A stretch of DNA of 64,000 bases from Vombatus ursinus (taxonomy: Eukaryota > Chordata > Mammalia > Diprotodontia > Vombatidae), in NCBI RefSeq assembly GCF_900497805.2, contig NW_020954557.1, positions 43,070,445-43,134,444 on the forward strand, given 5' to 3'. How positions within the stretch are numbered: the first letter of the stretch is position 1; every line of letters starts with the position of its first letter. Positions 63,801 to 64,000 of this stretch are shown here, piece after piece. The position numbers were made by a program, and so were the translations under genes. The notes under the pieces are model-generated. The model was not told the origin of the DNA, ran no database searches, and worked only from the letters and a program-made list of their open reading frames with translations.

Positions 63801-64000
63801 AAAAGTAAAATAGGGAGGAAGTCTTCCCCCATAGCTGCCTCCTCCATGGTCATCTATCATGTTTGATCCCCTAAGCAGTATTTAATGACAAGCTTCAATG
63901 GCAAATTTCCAGTAAAAATCTGTCTAGGAGGTTTCTAGATTTTACGCATTCTCAGAACCTAAGTAAGTGTAATATTAAGCCACAAATGTTTGACTTTTAT

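Overview
The window looks like AT-rich intergenic or intronic DNA from a marsupial. No protein-coding gene could be established. The marsupial call rests on the interspersed repeats: tRNA-headed CORE-SINEs whose tails match the 3' end of BovB-type RTE LINEs, WSINE1-type short SINEs starting GGGCAGCTAGGTGGC, half-L1 (HAL1)-like elements, and L1 copies with marsupial-type 3' ends. I cannot name the species. Repeat names come from remembered consensus features, with no database search, and all boundaries are good to roughly 5-30 bases unless a target-site duplication (TSD) is quoted.

Repeat classes used below. SINE-A: tRNA head plus BovB/RTE-like tail (GGTCACAAAGAGTTGGACAC...). SINE-B: MIR3/THER1-like, with an L2-type tail (GGGTTGTTGTGAGG... 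or its TTTATTAAGTGCCTACTATG variant). SINE-C: WSINE1-type, short, ending in a CAA-rich tail. SINE-D: CORE-SINE with a CR1/L3-like tail (GGACTAGATGACCTCTAAGG). SINE-E: tail ending CCAATGAAATCACA. SINE-F: short MIR-like copies. R: an unassigned ancient repeat of up to about 1 kb that opens TTTATTAAGCACCTACTATG and recurs at least six times.

Layout. 0-8 kb: SINEs, a mariner-like fragment, a CR1/L3 copy split by a SINE, a 5'-truncated L1 with a diverged TSD, an old antisense L1 and a 41-bp inverted repeat. 8-16 kb: mostly unrecognised DNA with microsatellites, R repeats, several SINE-D copies and one exon-like stretch on the minus strand (12379-12482). 16-18.3 kb: an L2 segment that carries an inverted duplicate of itself; one arm has a later WSINE1. 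18-31 kb: sparse SINEs, L2, CR1, hAT and R copies. 31-33.2 kb: a long L2 (reverse transcriptase region with YADD) hosting a minus-strand 7SL RNA retrocopy. 33-40 kb: L2, old L1 ends and SINEs. 40-45.6 kb: a near full-length but decayed minus-strand L1 with a 5' inversion of the twin-priming type. 45.8-56 kb: hAT, L2, an L1 5' half lacking its 3' end, antisense CR1, SINEs and microsatellites. 56.15-59.38 kb: a HAL1/L1 insertion with an exact 16-bp TSD, stacked 3' tails and extra LINE sequence before the last A-run. 59.4-64 kb: a four-layer nest of repeats, a SINE-in-SINE with TSD and a 575-bp homopurine tract.

I saw no endogenous retrovirus or other LTR element, no CRISPR array and no functional tRNA or rRNA gene. 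Three short open stretches (12379-12482, 22497-22649, 46352-46711) are listed as low-confidence candidates. The main interest of the window is the record of retrotransposition and rearrangement rather than a working gene system.
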